Assembly: GCA_002721705.1 (NCBI GenBank)
Contig: PBLJ01000048.1
Location: 1-64,000, forward strand
From: Opitutia bacterium
GTDB lineage: Bacteria; Verrucomicrobiota; Verrucomicrobiia; Opitutales; Seribacteraceae
Length of the DNA: 64,000 nt
Direction of reading: 5' to 3'
Positions within the stretch are counted from its first letter, which is position 1. Every line of letters begins with the position of its first letter. Both the position numbers and the translations under genes were made by a program. The notes under the pieces are model-generated. The model worked only from the letters and a program-made list of their open reading frames with translations. It ran no database searches and had not been told where the DNA came from. This document shows positions 50,320-59,179 of the stretch, piece after piece.

Positions 50320-51519
50320 CTATGGCTTCAAGCGCCACTCGGAGTCCTCCAGAACCCATTTCAAGTCGTAGGGGAACTTCTCCCACTGCCCGTTGACTCG
50401 GTAACTTAGCTTCACCATAGCCTTAGTTATTTCATCGTCAAAGGAGATTTCGTCGATACGAAAATCCTCTTTCTTCATATTCAACAAAGTATCTCCTAGG
50501 TGGAGGGCGATCCACGCCAAATTTATCTTCAGCGGGTTGGATCGAGTACTCGAATCGAGGAGCGACTCGAACTTGACTTGCTCATTGTTGAGAATGGATC
50601 CCACCAACTTGGAGTGCTGAAGAGCAAGGGCGACCTTCGCCGCCGACTCGAACTTCGTCTGCTCGGCCGCTTGCTCGGACACCTCCTTTTCCTTGAGGTG
50701 GGCATCGATGAAATACCAACCTGCTCCCAAACTCGAGATTATCACGACGGCCAAGCCGATCCACAATGCCTTTCGCTTGGCCTTGCCGACGCCTCGCAAG
50801 GAAGTGTCTTCTTGGAGCTCGGGCGCGGAAAGGTATTCCGCCCCAACGTCGATGGCCATAGCCGCAGCCGCGGGATCGGCGCCCTCGGGCACGTCGCGCC
50901 CATCCTCCGGGAGCATGCCCTCAAGTCCCATGAACAACTTCTTGCGATAGGTAACGGCAGACATTTTGAATTTCATGATCGCCTGCAGGTCTCCCATGCG
51001 AAGCTCGAGGCCAGGAGGCAAGATCGTCTCCTCCAAGTAGACCGAGAGGAATTTCTTCTTTCGGTTCAAGGCAAGGTTCACCTCATTGCGGCAATTCTCG
51101 GACACGGCCGACCTCGGAGAAGTAAACATCAGGAACAAATCGCAATTAATGACCGCATTGGCTATATGCTCGGGCCAATCGTTACCGGGGTCGATGCCTT
51201 CGTCATACCAAATGCGATAACCCGCCTCGTGGAGTTTTCGGATTTCGCGAAAGACGAGTTCGCCATCCTGATGCGAATAACTGACGAAGACGTAAGGCTT
51301 GTCTCCTACGTAGGCTTCAAAAGGGGGGACAAGATGCCGTTGACGCGCCTCCTCCGCAATATCAATGCCAGGCAAATGGGAGATGGTCGTCCATTCCTCG
51401 CATCCTTCGTACCATGCGGAGTCAATTGCCGTATAAACGCCACTTTGCAAGAGTTGCTGAACGTCTTCGAGTGAATAAGGACCAAACTGTTGGTCGTTCT
51501 TGAACAAAAAGATTTTCAC
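50320..51519 (-). CDS. GYF_2-like domain + TIR domain + TM + short C-terminal domain (399 aa); tandem paralog of 47996..50299
   Basis: MKIFLFKNDQQFGPYSLEDVQQLLQSGVYTAIDSAWYEGCEEWTTI; YVFVSYSHQDGELVFREIRKLHEAGYRIWYDEGIDPGNDWPEHIANAVINCDLFLMFTSPRSAVSENCRNEVNLAL; TM ALWIGLAVVIISSLGAGWYFI. Confidence 0.85.
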   Translation of the reverse strand: MKIFLFKNDQQFGPYSLEDVQQLLQSGVYTAIDSAWYEGCEEWTTISHLPGIDIAEEARQRHLVPPFEAYVGDKPYVFVSYSHQDGELVFREIRKLHEAGYRIWYDEGIDPGNDWPEHIANAVINCDLFLMFTSPRSAVSENCRNEVNLALNRKKKFLSVYLEETILPPGLELRMGDLQAIMKFKMSAVTYRKKLFMGLEGMLPEDGRDVPEGADPAAAAMAIDVGAEYLSAPELQEDTSLRGVGKAKRKALWIGLAVVIISSLGAGWYFIDAHLKEKEVSEQAAEQTKFESAAKVALALQHSKLVGSILNNEQVKFESLLDSSTRSNPLKINLAWIALHLGDTLLNMKKEDFRIDEISFDDEITKAMVKLSYRVNGQWEKFPYDLKWVLEDSEWRLKP

Positions 51520-51522
51520 TGC

Positions 51523-51738
51523 CTAGTCATCTTTGTCCAACCGTTGAGCTCGCCAAAGAAAATAGCCCATGATCACGAAAACGATCAACGCGTATAGGTA
51601 CCTGTCGTAACTTTCCCACAGGTCATCGAATGCACCGCCACTGCCATCGTCCTCGGCTGAACTCTTGGACTCTTGGCCGAAGAGAACGGAGGTCGTGAAA
51701 AAACAAAGGTGAAAGAAAAGGAATAGCAGTCGCGTCAT
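51523..51738 (-). CDS. Small membrane protein (about 71 aa), first gene of the TIR operon
   Basis: MTRLLFLFFHLCFFTTSVLFGQESKSSAEDDGSGGAFDDLWESYDRYLYALIVFVIMGYFLWRAQRLDKDD: signal peptide, acidic linker, TM; 3 bp from the next start. Confidence 0.6.
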   Translation of the reverse strand: MTRLLFLFFHLCFFTTSVLFGQESKSSAEDDGSGGAFDDLWESYDRYLYALIVFVIMGYFLWRAQRLDKDD

Positions 51739-51833
51739 GAGGGATAAAGTGGTGATGAATTGCGTCGGGTCAAGCGAGGTTCTTTGCAGTTGACCCAACG
51801 GCGGAGGGGAGCGCAATCGTTCGGGAAGAAAGC

Positions 51834-53303
51834 ATGACCACCCATTACCTAGCCATCGACCTCGGAGCGGAAAGCGGACGCGTCATGCTGGGCTCCCTTT
51901 CCGAACAAGGCATCGCCTTGGAGGAAATCCATCGCTTCGCCAACCTTCCCCTGGGCAACGACCAATCCTTGCGATGGGATCTCGACGCTTTGTTTCGCGA
52001 AATCGAAAAGGGGCTCGGCAAAGCTGCCGAGCGAGAACTTCAAATCGAGGGGGTGAGCGTAGACTCTTGGGGCGTCGATTACGTGTTGCTGGACGATGCC
52101 GGCGAAATCATGCCCCCCGCCTTTCATTATCGAAACGAACGCAACAAGGCGGCGGCCGAGGCAATGCTACAACGCATCCCATGGGAGGAAATCTACGAGG
52201 AAACCGGTTTGCAGTTCATCGCTTTCAACACCCTGTTCCAGTTGGCTGCGGAGGAACCGGAAAGGCTGGGGAAAGCGCACTTGGCGCTCCCGATGGCGGA
52301 TGCTTTCAACCATTGGCTCTCAGGCATTGCGAAAACCGAACTTTCCATCGCCAGTACCACTCAAATCTACGACCCTCGCAAACGAAGGTGGTCGCCTCGC
52401 TTGCTTGAAGCCTTAGATCTCCCGGCCTCGAAGCTTCCGGAAATCGCGCCGTCGGGCACGATCCTGGGTTCTTTGCGTCCCGCCATCCAAAAGGCCACGG
52501 GATTGACCGAAACCAAGGTGATTGCAGGCCTTTCCCACGATACCGGCGCCGCGGTGGCCGCCGTGCCTACGACCGAAGAAGGCGAGAACTGGGCCTTCCT
52601 CAGTTCCGGCACCTGGTCTCTCATCGGGGCGGAACTAACGGAACCCCTCATCAATGAAGATTCAAGGGCTCGTAATTTCACGAACGAGATAGGCTATGGT
52701 CACCGTGTCCGTTTCCTCCGCAACGTAATCGGCCTATGGTTGATTCAGGAATGTCGTCGAAGATGGGCGGAGGCAGGCGAGGAATACGATTACGACGACT
52801 TGACTAGCATGGCTGATGAAGCGGAGCCATTCGCCCATCTCATCGACCCCGACGACGATAGGTTCTTCAATCCCCCGGACATGCCTGCCGCCATCGCTGG
52901 CTTTTGTCGCGAAACCGGCCAACCCGCGCCCACCACTCCGGGCGCTTTCACGCGGTGCGCCTTGGAAAGCCTAGCCCTGATGTACCGTCACAGGATCGCC
53001 GATTTGAGCGAACTGACCCAACGGAGCTTCCACCGTCTTCACGTAATAGGAGGAGGAAGTCGCAACGCATTGCTCAATCAATTCAGCGCGAACGCCTTGG
53101 GGATGGAGGTGGTGGCAGGCCCTGCGGAAGCAACCGCCTTGGGCAACGTCGCCGCCCAAGCCTTGGCCTTGGGAAGGCTAAACTCCCTCCAGGAAGCCCG
53201 AAGAAGAATCGCCAAGTCCGCCGACTTGGCGACCTTCCTCCCGTCTAAAGAACCGGCATGGGAAATGGCTGCCGAACGTTTCGCTCAATTTCGTTCGGGC
53301 TAA
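51834..53303 (+). CDS. rhaB: Rhamnulokinase-like FGGY kinase
   Basis: YLAIDLGAESGRVMLGSL, GVSVDSWGVDYVLLD, ETGLQFIAFNTLFQL, SSGTWSLIGAEL, HVIGGGSRNALLNQFSANAL. Confidence 0.88.
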   Translation: MTTHYLAIDLGAESGRVMLGSLSEQGIALEEIHRFANLPLGNDQSLRWDLDALFREIEKGLGKAAERELQIEGVSVDSWGVDYVLLDDAGEIMPPAFHYRNERNKAAAEAMLQRIPWEEIYEETGLQFIAFNTLFQLAAEEPERLGKAHLALPMADAFNHWLSGIAKTELSIASTTQIYDPRKRRWSPRLLEALDLPASKLPEIAPSGTILGSLRPAIQKATGLTETKVIAGLSHDTGAAVAAVPTTEEGENWAFLSSGTWSLIGAELTEPLINEDSRARNFTNEIGYGHRVRFLRNVIGLWLIQECRRRWAEAGEEYDYDDLTSMADEAEPFAHLIDPDDDRFFNPPDMPAAIAGFCRETGQPAPTTPGAFTRCALESLALMYRHRIADLSELTQRSFHRLHVIGGGSRNALLNQFSANALGMEVVAGPAEATALGNVAAQALALGRLNSLQEARRRIAKSADLATFLPSKEPAWEMAAERFAQFRSG

Positions 53304-53319
53304 TCCCTAAGCCCATTCT

Positions 53320-53541
53320 CTAATCTGCGGCTCGCAATTGAATGCCAAGCGAACCCAGAAAGGCGCGTAACGTGGCGCGTTCTCTAGGGTCTGCCTTGCT
53401 GTATTCCTCAACTGCCTCCATTGCGTTGCGGTTACGCCGCAACCATCTTCCCCAATTAAAATCGGGATCCTTGGTAACGACCATTACCTTGCGACCCCGA
53501 TTGTAGTCTTCCAATACGTGGATGCGTTTCATTGACTGCAA
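53320..53541 (-). CDS. Hypothetical small protein (73 aa)
   Basis: Compact ORF with good codon character; no family recognised. Confidence 0.45.
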   Translation of the reverse strand: MQSMKRIHVLEDYNRGRKVMVVTKDPDFNWGRWLRRNRNAMEAVEEYSKADPRERATLRAFLGSLGIQLRAAD

Positions 53542-53705
53542 CTCCTTCGTTGAGATTCAAGTAGAAGCATATTTAACTTAAATATACCGACAAACCTTGG
53601 AAACGCAAGTGACCCGAATCTTTTTCGAGAAGAAAAAAGGAGAGGAAGAAGCGACGTTCTGGATCCAAACAAAGGATCCAGTACCGATTCAAGGAAGGCC
53701 TACGG

Positions 53706-54353
53706 TTATTGTTGCAAGAAAAAATCCGGGAGTTTCTTGCTCTCGATCAATTTGTCGTCGCGATAGATTTTCTCCTCGATGAGGCGACCCTTGTGATCCC
53801 ACGTGGACCATTTGCCATCCTTTTGTCCCTTGCGATAATTGCGACGCTGCCCGATCAGACCATTCCGCAGCCAGACAATTTCCTCACCTTCCTTCTTTCC
53901 CAGGTCGTAAGTGCATTCGAATTTCTTGAATCCATTATCATACCACCAAGTGACCTTGCCGTGCAATTCCCCCTCTTGGCGATGGTTTTCCCAGAGTTTG
54001 GTGCCATTGGCGTCCCAACTTGTCCAAGCTCCATGCATGAGCCCGTCGAGATAAGCCCCTTGCAGGTGTTTTCTTCCATTGGCATGCCAAGAGAGGAATT
54101 CACCACTTCGTATCCCATCCCTGACCTGATAGAGTATGCGATGTTCCTGTCCGGCTGATTCATCCTTAACGTAACCATTGACGACTTCGCCTCTGTCCAA
54201 GTGATAAAGGGTTCCATTCCGTTCCACGGTGGCATTTTGGTCCACCGCCATCATGAGTTTGCGTTCAAGTGGCTTTTGGCAACCCGACAAGGCGAACACG
54301 AGGCAAGTTGCGATGAGGAATAGCCTAAAAGAGACAGATAGCCGTGAAGTCAT
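53706..54353 (-). CDS. MORN-variant/YwqK-like repeat lipoprotein (second in window)
   Basis: Lipobox-like LVFALSGCQK; repeats SGEFLSWHANGRKHLQGAYLDGLMHGAWTSWDANGTKLWENHRQEGELHGKVTWWYDNGFKKFECTYDLGKKEGEEIVWLRNG. Confidence 0.75.
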   Translation of the reverse strand: MTSRLSVSFRLFLIATCLVFALSGCQKPLERKLMMAVDQNATVERNGTLYHLDRGEVVNGYVKDESAGQEHRILYQVRDGIRSGEFLSWHANGRKHLQGAYLDGLMHGAWTSWDANGTKLWENHRQEGELHGKVTWWYDNGFKKFECTYDLGKKEGEEIVWLRNGLIGQRRNYRKGQKDGKWSTWDHKGRLIEEKIYRDDKLIESKKLPDFFLQQ

Positions 54354-54511
54354 TGTTAAATAAGTCGCCGTGCATCAGGCATGATTCGCCAATTGGCTTT
54401 CAGTTATAGAGGAATCCATTTTCCGAAAAAAGTAATGCGGGGTTAATGGACGGTCGGCGTAGGAGGCAAGAAAATTGACAGCGAGCGAGTCTGGTAGGGA
54501 GGAGGGCGTGT

Positions 54512-55516
54512 TCAAGAAAGTTCAGCTCCTTGGGTAAACAAGACTTTGCCGAAACGAGGCTCTTTCGCCTTGGCCAAAGCTTGTTCATAGTCAGCCAGCG
54601 GAAAAGTCGCTTCAATCCGACTTTGCAGGACGTTGGTCGCAGCCAGGAAAAGGATTTCCTCGCAGGCCTCATGGATTTTTTCGGGGGATTGCCTTCGCCT
54701 CCATTGGTCCAGCCAAAAGCCGACGAAGCGGACGTCGTTGAAAATCAAGCTCCTCGTCGGGAAGCGAATGGATTCACCTGTCATGGCGCCGAAAGTGACG
54801 TGCACGCCACTGGGCGAAAGCGTCTTGGCAAGCCGCAGGGCGCTGGGTCCTCCGATCGAGTTCAAGGCAAGCTTGGGCTCCTTGCCATTCGTGCAGTCAA
54901 GCAGACTGTCGGGGTAATCATCGTCGTCGATCACCACGAGGTCCGCTCCCGCGCCAAGCAAGTCTTCACGGAGTTCTTCGCGTCTCACCACGTTCACGGT
55001 GCGTAGCCCGAGGTGCTTGGACAGTTGGATCACGGCCACTCCGACCGCCGAATTGGCCGCGTTCTGGATGATCCAGTCACCTTCCTTCAGGTATTCGAAG
55101 TCATGGAGCAAACGCCAAGCAGTCAGGGGATTGAGCAATGCAAGCGCCGCCTGATCGTATGGCAACCCGATGGGCAGGAAAAACAAATCCTCGGCAGGCA
55201 TGACAAAGCATTCCGACCATGCTCCCTGATCCTCCGGCAGCGACACCATGCGGCCAATCAACTTTTTGTCCACCCCGGAGCCGACCTCGGCGACCTCCCC
55301 CACCCCTTCGCGACCGGCGATGGAAGGCAATTGGCGCAGCCGCTCGTAGGACCCCGCGATCATGCCGAAGTCGGATGGATGGATAGCCGCCGCCCGCATC
55401 CGCACCCTTACCTCGCCTTTCCCGAGGTCGGGAACGGGGAGTTTCTCCAAGCGAAGCACTTCGCTTGGATCGCCAAGTTCATCATAAACCAAGGCTTCAT
55501 GGGTTCGATCAGTCAT
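54512..55516 (-). CDS. MDR family oxidoreductase, 2-enoyl thioester reductase (MECR)-like
   Basis: GEVRVRMRAAAIHPSDFGMIAGSY, GREGVGEVAEVGSGV, WIIQNAANSAVGVAVIQLSKHLGLRTVNVVR. Confidence 0.8.
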   Translation of the reverse strand: MTDRTHEALVYDELGDPSEVLRLEKLPVPDLGKGEVRVRMRAAAIHPSDFGMIAGSYERLRQLPSIAGREGVGEVAEVGSGVDKKLIGRMVSLPEDQGAWSECFVMPAEDLFFLPIGLPYDQAALALLNPLTAWRLLHDFEYLKEGDWIIQNAANSAVGVAVIQLSKHLGLRTVNVVRREELREDLLGAGADLVVIDDDDYPDSLLDCTNGKEPKLALNSIGGPSALRLAKTLSPSGVHVTFGAMTGESIRFPTRSLIFNDVRFVGFWLDQWRRRQSPEKIHEACEEILFLAATNVLQSRIEATFPLADYEQALAKAKEPRFGKVLFTQGAELS

Positions 55517-55621
55517 ACAAGCGAACCAAAATGCCTATGTTAACGGGATGCTCAAGGAGGAATGCGTTCCGCTTTCGTCTTGTCTTGATGAACAAGGAAG
55601 CAATCATGCCTTGTTCAACTC

Positions 55622-57736
55622 ATGAATAATCCCTTCCTTGACCCTTCCTTTGCCATCGACTGGTCGGAATTGACTCCCGACAAAGTAGTACCCGATATGG
55701 AGCTAGCTCTCGAGCGAGCCGAACGAAACCTCGCCGCCATACGGTCGCTGCAACCCAGTGAGGCAACCTTCGACAACGTAGTGAAAGCGGGGCGGGAAGC
55801 CCTCGACGAGCTAAACGAAGCGTGGGGAAGGGTGAATCACCTGGATGCAGTCCGGAATTCCGATGAACTACGCGCCGCCTACAATGAAATGCTGCCAAAA
55901 GTGACGGCGTTCTACGCGAAGATTCCGCTCGACCAGAAGTTGTGGTCCATACTGAAGGCATTCTCCGAAACGGACGAGGCAAAGGCACTGGAGGGAACGG
56001 ACAAGAGATTGTTCGAGGAAACCGTGGAAGACTTTCGCGAGGAGGGCGCCGACTTGCCTCCGGAAAAAAGGGAACGCTTGGAAGCTCTCTCCACGGAATT
56101 GGCGCAAGTCACTCAAAAGTTCGCCGAAAACGTCCTCGATGCGACCAATTCGTGGGATCTCGTTATCGAGGACGAGGAAAAGTTGGCCGGTTTGCCCGAG
56201 GTGGCGCAAGCCAATGCCCGCCAAGCCGCAATTCAAAAGCTCGGAGAGAACGAAGGACAATCGCGCTGGCGCTTCACCTTGCACATTCCCTCCATGATGC
56301 CTCTCTTGCAATACCTCGACGACGACGACTTGCGCCGCCAAGTCTGGGAAGCTTCGGGCCAAGTCGGCCGCGAAAGCGAGCGCGACAATACCGAGTTGAT
56401 TCGCAAGATCCTTAGACTGCGAACCGAAAAAGCCGGTTTGCTGGGGAAAAAGGACTTTGCGGACGTCGTACTCTCCCGACGAATGGCCAAGAATGGAGCT
56501 AGAGCCGATGATTTCGTGAGCGACCTGCAAGGCAAGACGGCCGAAGCCTTCCATCGTGAAAACGAGGAACTGGAAGCCTACAAGGCAACCGAAACAGGCC
56601 AAGCCAAGGAATTACTGGAACCTTGGGCGGTCTCCTACTGGATCGAAAAGAGAAAAAAGGCGCTCTTCGACTTCGACGACGAGGAGCTACGCCCTTATTT
56701 CCCTATCGACTCGGTGCTCGGCGGCATGTTCGAACTGGTAACTAAAGTCTTCGGCCTGCGAATCAAAGAACGCTCCACTCTCTTCGAGGGAGCAGTCGCA
56801 ACCACCGTGGAAGCGAACGAATCGGAACCCGCCGAAGTCTGGCATCCCGAGGTCAAGTTCTACGACGTCTTCGATGCGGAAAACGACCGTCACATGGGAT
56901 CCTTCTACGCCGACTGGCATCCTAGGGAAAGCAAGCGAGGGGGCGCCTGGATGAATTCGCTGAGAACAGGCGAGCCAAACGAGGAAGACGGCCTGCCCTC
57001 TCCGCACCTCGGGCTGATGTGCGGCAACATGACGCCGTCCTCCAAGGGCAAGCCGGCATTGCTCACCCACTACGAGGTGGAAACCGTGTTTCACGAATTC
57101 GGCCACCTCATGCACCACCTATGCGGCGAGGTGAAGTACAAGGATCTCAATGGTACGAACGTCGCATGGGACTTCGTGGAATTGCCTTCGCAGATTATGG
57201 AGAACTGGTGCTGGGAACGCGAAAGCCTCGACCTGTTCGCCCGTCACCATGAAACAGGAAACCCGATTCCCGAGGAACTATTCCAAAAAATGCTCCGAGC
57301 CCGCAACTACATGGCGGGCAATGCAATGATGCGCCAACTGGCCTTTGGCAAAATGGACCTCGAACTCCATCGCCGCATGGCCATCGACGGTTACGAGGAC
57401 TTGGAAACGGCCATCGAGCAAGCTCTCGAGGGATACGTCGCCCAACGAAAAACCAAGCCGCCCTCCGGTGTACACCGATTCAACCACTTGTTCTCTTCAC
57501 CCGTCGGATACGCTGCCGCCTACTATTCCTACAAATGGGCCGAGGTACTCGATGCCGACGCCTTCACCCGTTTCCAGAAGGAAGGCATCATGGACTCGTC
57601 GGTCGGCAAGGCGTTCCGCAAGGACATCCTCAGCAAAGGCAACTCCGAACCGCCCGAGGATCTGTTCCGCGCCTTCATGGGTCGCGACCCCGATCCCCAA
57701 GCTTTACTGGAGCGAAGCGGTCTTGCCTCAAGTTGA
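55622..57736 (+). CDS. M3 family metallopeptidase (oligopeptidase A-like)
   Basis: VETVFHEFGHLMHHL (HExxH), GTNVAWDFVELPSQIMENW. Confidence 0.93.
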   Translation: MNNPFLDPSFAIDWSELTPDKVVPDMELALERAERNLAAIRSLQPSEATFDNVVKAGREALDELNEAWGRVNHLDAVRNSDELRAAYNEMLPKVTAFYAKIPLDQKLWSILKAFSETDEAKALEGTDKRLFEETVEDFREEGADLPPEKRERLEALSTELAQVTQKFAENVLDATNSWDLVIEDEEKLAGLPEVAQANARQAAIQKLGENEGQSRWRFTLHIPSMMPLLQYLDDDDLRRQVWEASGQVGRESERDNTELIRKILRLRTEKAGLLGKKDFADVVLSRRMAKNGARADDFVSDLQGKTAEAFHRENEELEAYKATETGQAKELLEPWAVSYWIEKRKKALFDFDDEELRPYFPIDSVLGGMFELVTKVFGLRIKERSTLFEGAVATTVEANESEPAEVWHPEVKFYDVFDAENDRHMGSFYADWHPRESKRGGAWMNSLRTGEPNEEDGLPSPHLGLMCGNMTPSSKGKPALLTHYEVETVFHEFGHLMHHLCGEVKYKDLNGTNVAWDFVELPSQIMENWCWERESLDLFARHHETGNPIPEELFQKMLRARNYMAGNAMMRQLAFGKMDLELHRRMAIDGYEDLETAIEQALEGYVAQRKTKPPSGVHRFNHLFSSPVGYAAAYYSYKWAEVLDADAFTRFQKEGIMDSSVGKAFRKDILSKGNSEPPEDLFRAFMGRDPDPQALLERSGLASS

Positions 57737-57764
57737 CGCATTCCATAGACTCCCAGCTCAATTC

Positions 57765-58151
57765 ATGTCCACCAAACCGCAAGTTCTCGCTTGGGTCACC
57801 TGCGACGCCGTCTACGTAGACCCTGCCACCGGCAAGCATACCCTGCTCGGTATATTCACCAACATTCGAGCCAAGGAATTCCCCATTTCCCATCCTCGCA
57901 TGGTTTGGTTCCTGTCTTTTTCCGACCTGACCTCGGGCTCGCACCAGCTCAAGATAAGCATCGGCTTGCCCATGGAAGAATCCCGCACGATCATAGAGAA
58001 AAAATTCAAGGCAGAGAACCCAGCCCAAAGAATCAACCTGATCAATGACATCCAAGGCCTAGATTTCGAGGAACCCGGCAATTACGCCATCGTCATCGAA
58101 ATCGACGACCAAGTGGTGCTGGCCAGCACCTTTCCAGTAACTCGAGTATGA
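57765..58151 (+). CDS. Conserved hypothetical protein (DUF6941-like, tentative)
   Basis: 128 aa from ATG 57765: MSTKPQVLAWVTCDAVYVDPATGKHTLLGIFTNIRAKEFPISHPRMVWFLSF; overlaps start of the PfkB gene (ATGA). Confidence 0.65.
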   Translation: MSTKPQVLAWVTCDAVYVDPATGKHTLLGIFTNIRAKEFPISHPRMVWFLSFSDLTSGSHQLKISIGLPMEESRTIIEKKFKAENPAQRINLINDIQGLDFEEPGNYAIVIEIDDQVVLASTFPVTRV

Positions 58152-59089
58152 TAGATCGCATTGAAAACCAAGCCGAAGCCCAGCCCGTCCTCGTGATTGG
58201 ATCCGTGGCCTTCGACAACGTCGTCACCCCGCACGCATCCCAAGAGGGGATACTGGGCGGAGCCGCCTCCTACTGCTCCTTCGCGGCCAGTTACTTCACG
58301 GAACCGCTCATGGTGGGAGTGATCGGCAACGATTTCGGGGATGAACACCTGGAGCGACTGCGCTCACGCGGCATCGACCTCGAAGGCCTTCAGCGCGACG
58401 AGAGCGGCCCCACTTTCTTCTGGAAAGGCCAGTACCACGAAAACTTCAACCGACGAGACACCCTCGACATACAGCTCAACGTCTTCGAACGATTCCGGCC
58501 GGACCTACCCGAAAACTATCGATCCGCGCAATACGTCTTGCTCGGCAACATTCATCCCGCCTTGCAAGCCCATGTCCTAGACCAGCTCGAAAGCAAGGAT
58601 TCCTATGTTTTGGCCGACACCATAGACCTTTGGATAGACATTGAGCGCGATGCTCTCTTGAGCCTCATCAAACGGGTCAACTTGTTCGTCATCAACGATT
58701 CCGAGGCAGAAGACCTCACTGGAGAACAAAACGTCATCCTGGCCGGCAAGAAGCTCCGTGAAATGGGTCCGGAGACGGTCATCGTAAAGAAAGGCGAACA
58801 CGGAGCCATCCTTTTCCACGAGGACGGTCTCTTCGCTCTGCCCGCCTACCCGGTTACTGAACTGAGGGACCCAACGGGAGCGGGAGACTCCTTCGCCGGG
58901 GCTCTGCTTGGGAGACTTGCATCGCGAAACCAAAGGGATTTCCCCGCCATCAAGGAAGCGATGATATACGGCACCGCCGTGGCCAGTCTCACCGTGGAAG
59001 CATTCGGGTGTGATCGTCTGGAATCGGCCGGCGCCGCCGCCATCGAGGAGAGAGCGAAGCAGCTGCATCGCATCATCCGAATCGATTGA
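58148..59089 (+). CDS. PfkB family sugar/nucleoside kinase
   Basis: VLVIGSVAFDNVVTP, GGAASYCSFAASYF, LRDPTGAGDSFAGALLG. Confidence 0.88.
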   Translation: MIDRIENQAEAQPVLVIGSVAFDNVVTPHASQEGILGGAASYCSFAASYFTEPLMVGVIGNDFGDEHLERLRSRGIDLEGLQRDESGPTFFWKGQYHENFNRRDTLDIQLNVFERFRPDLPENYRSAQYVLLGNIHPALQAHVLDQLESKDSYVLADTIDLWIDIERDALLSLIKRVNLFVINDSEAEDLTGEQNVILAGKKLREMGPETVIVKKGEHGAILFHEDGLFALPAYPVTELRDPTGAGDSFAGALLGRLASRNQRDFPAIKEAMIYGTAVASLTVEAFGCDRLESAGAAAIEERAKQLHRIIRID

Positions 59090-59179
59090 AGCCCAGATGA
59101 GGAAAAATTCGCACGCGCGCGGAGTTTTTCTCGACGTTCGTTTTTCGTGAACTAAATTAGTCCGTGTATATCGTAAACG

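Noticed and set aside
49406-50371. Plus-strand ORFs (321 and 324 aa) opposite the two TIR genes
   Set aside because: They resemble each other only because the TIR genes are duplicated; the minus strand carries recognisable GYF_2 and TIR motifs.
51834-53303. rhaB as a member of the TIR operon
   Set aside because: It is divergently oriented and is a normal sugar kinase; adjacency alone does not support a functional link.
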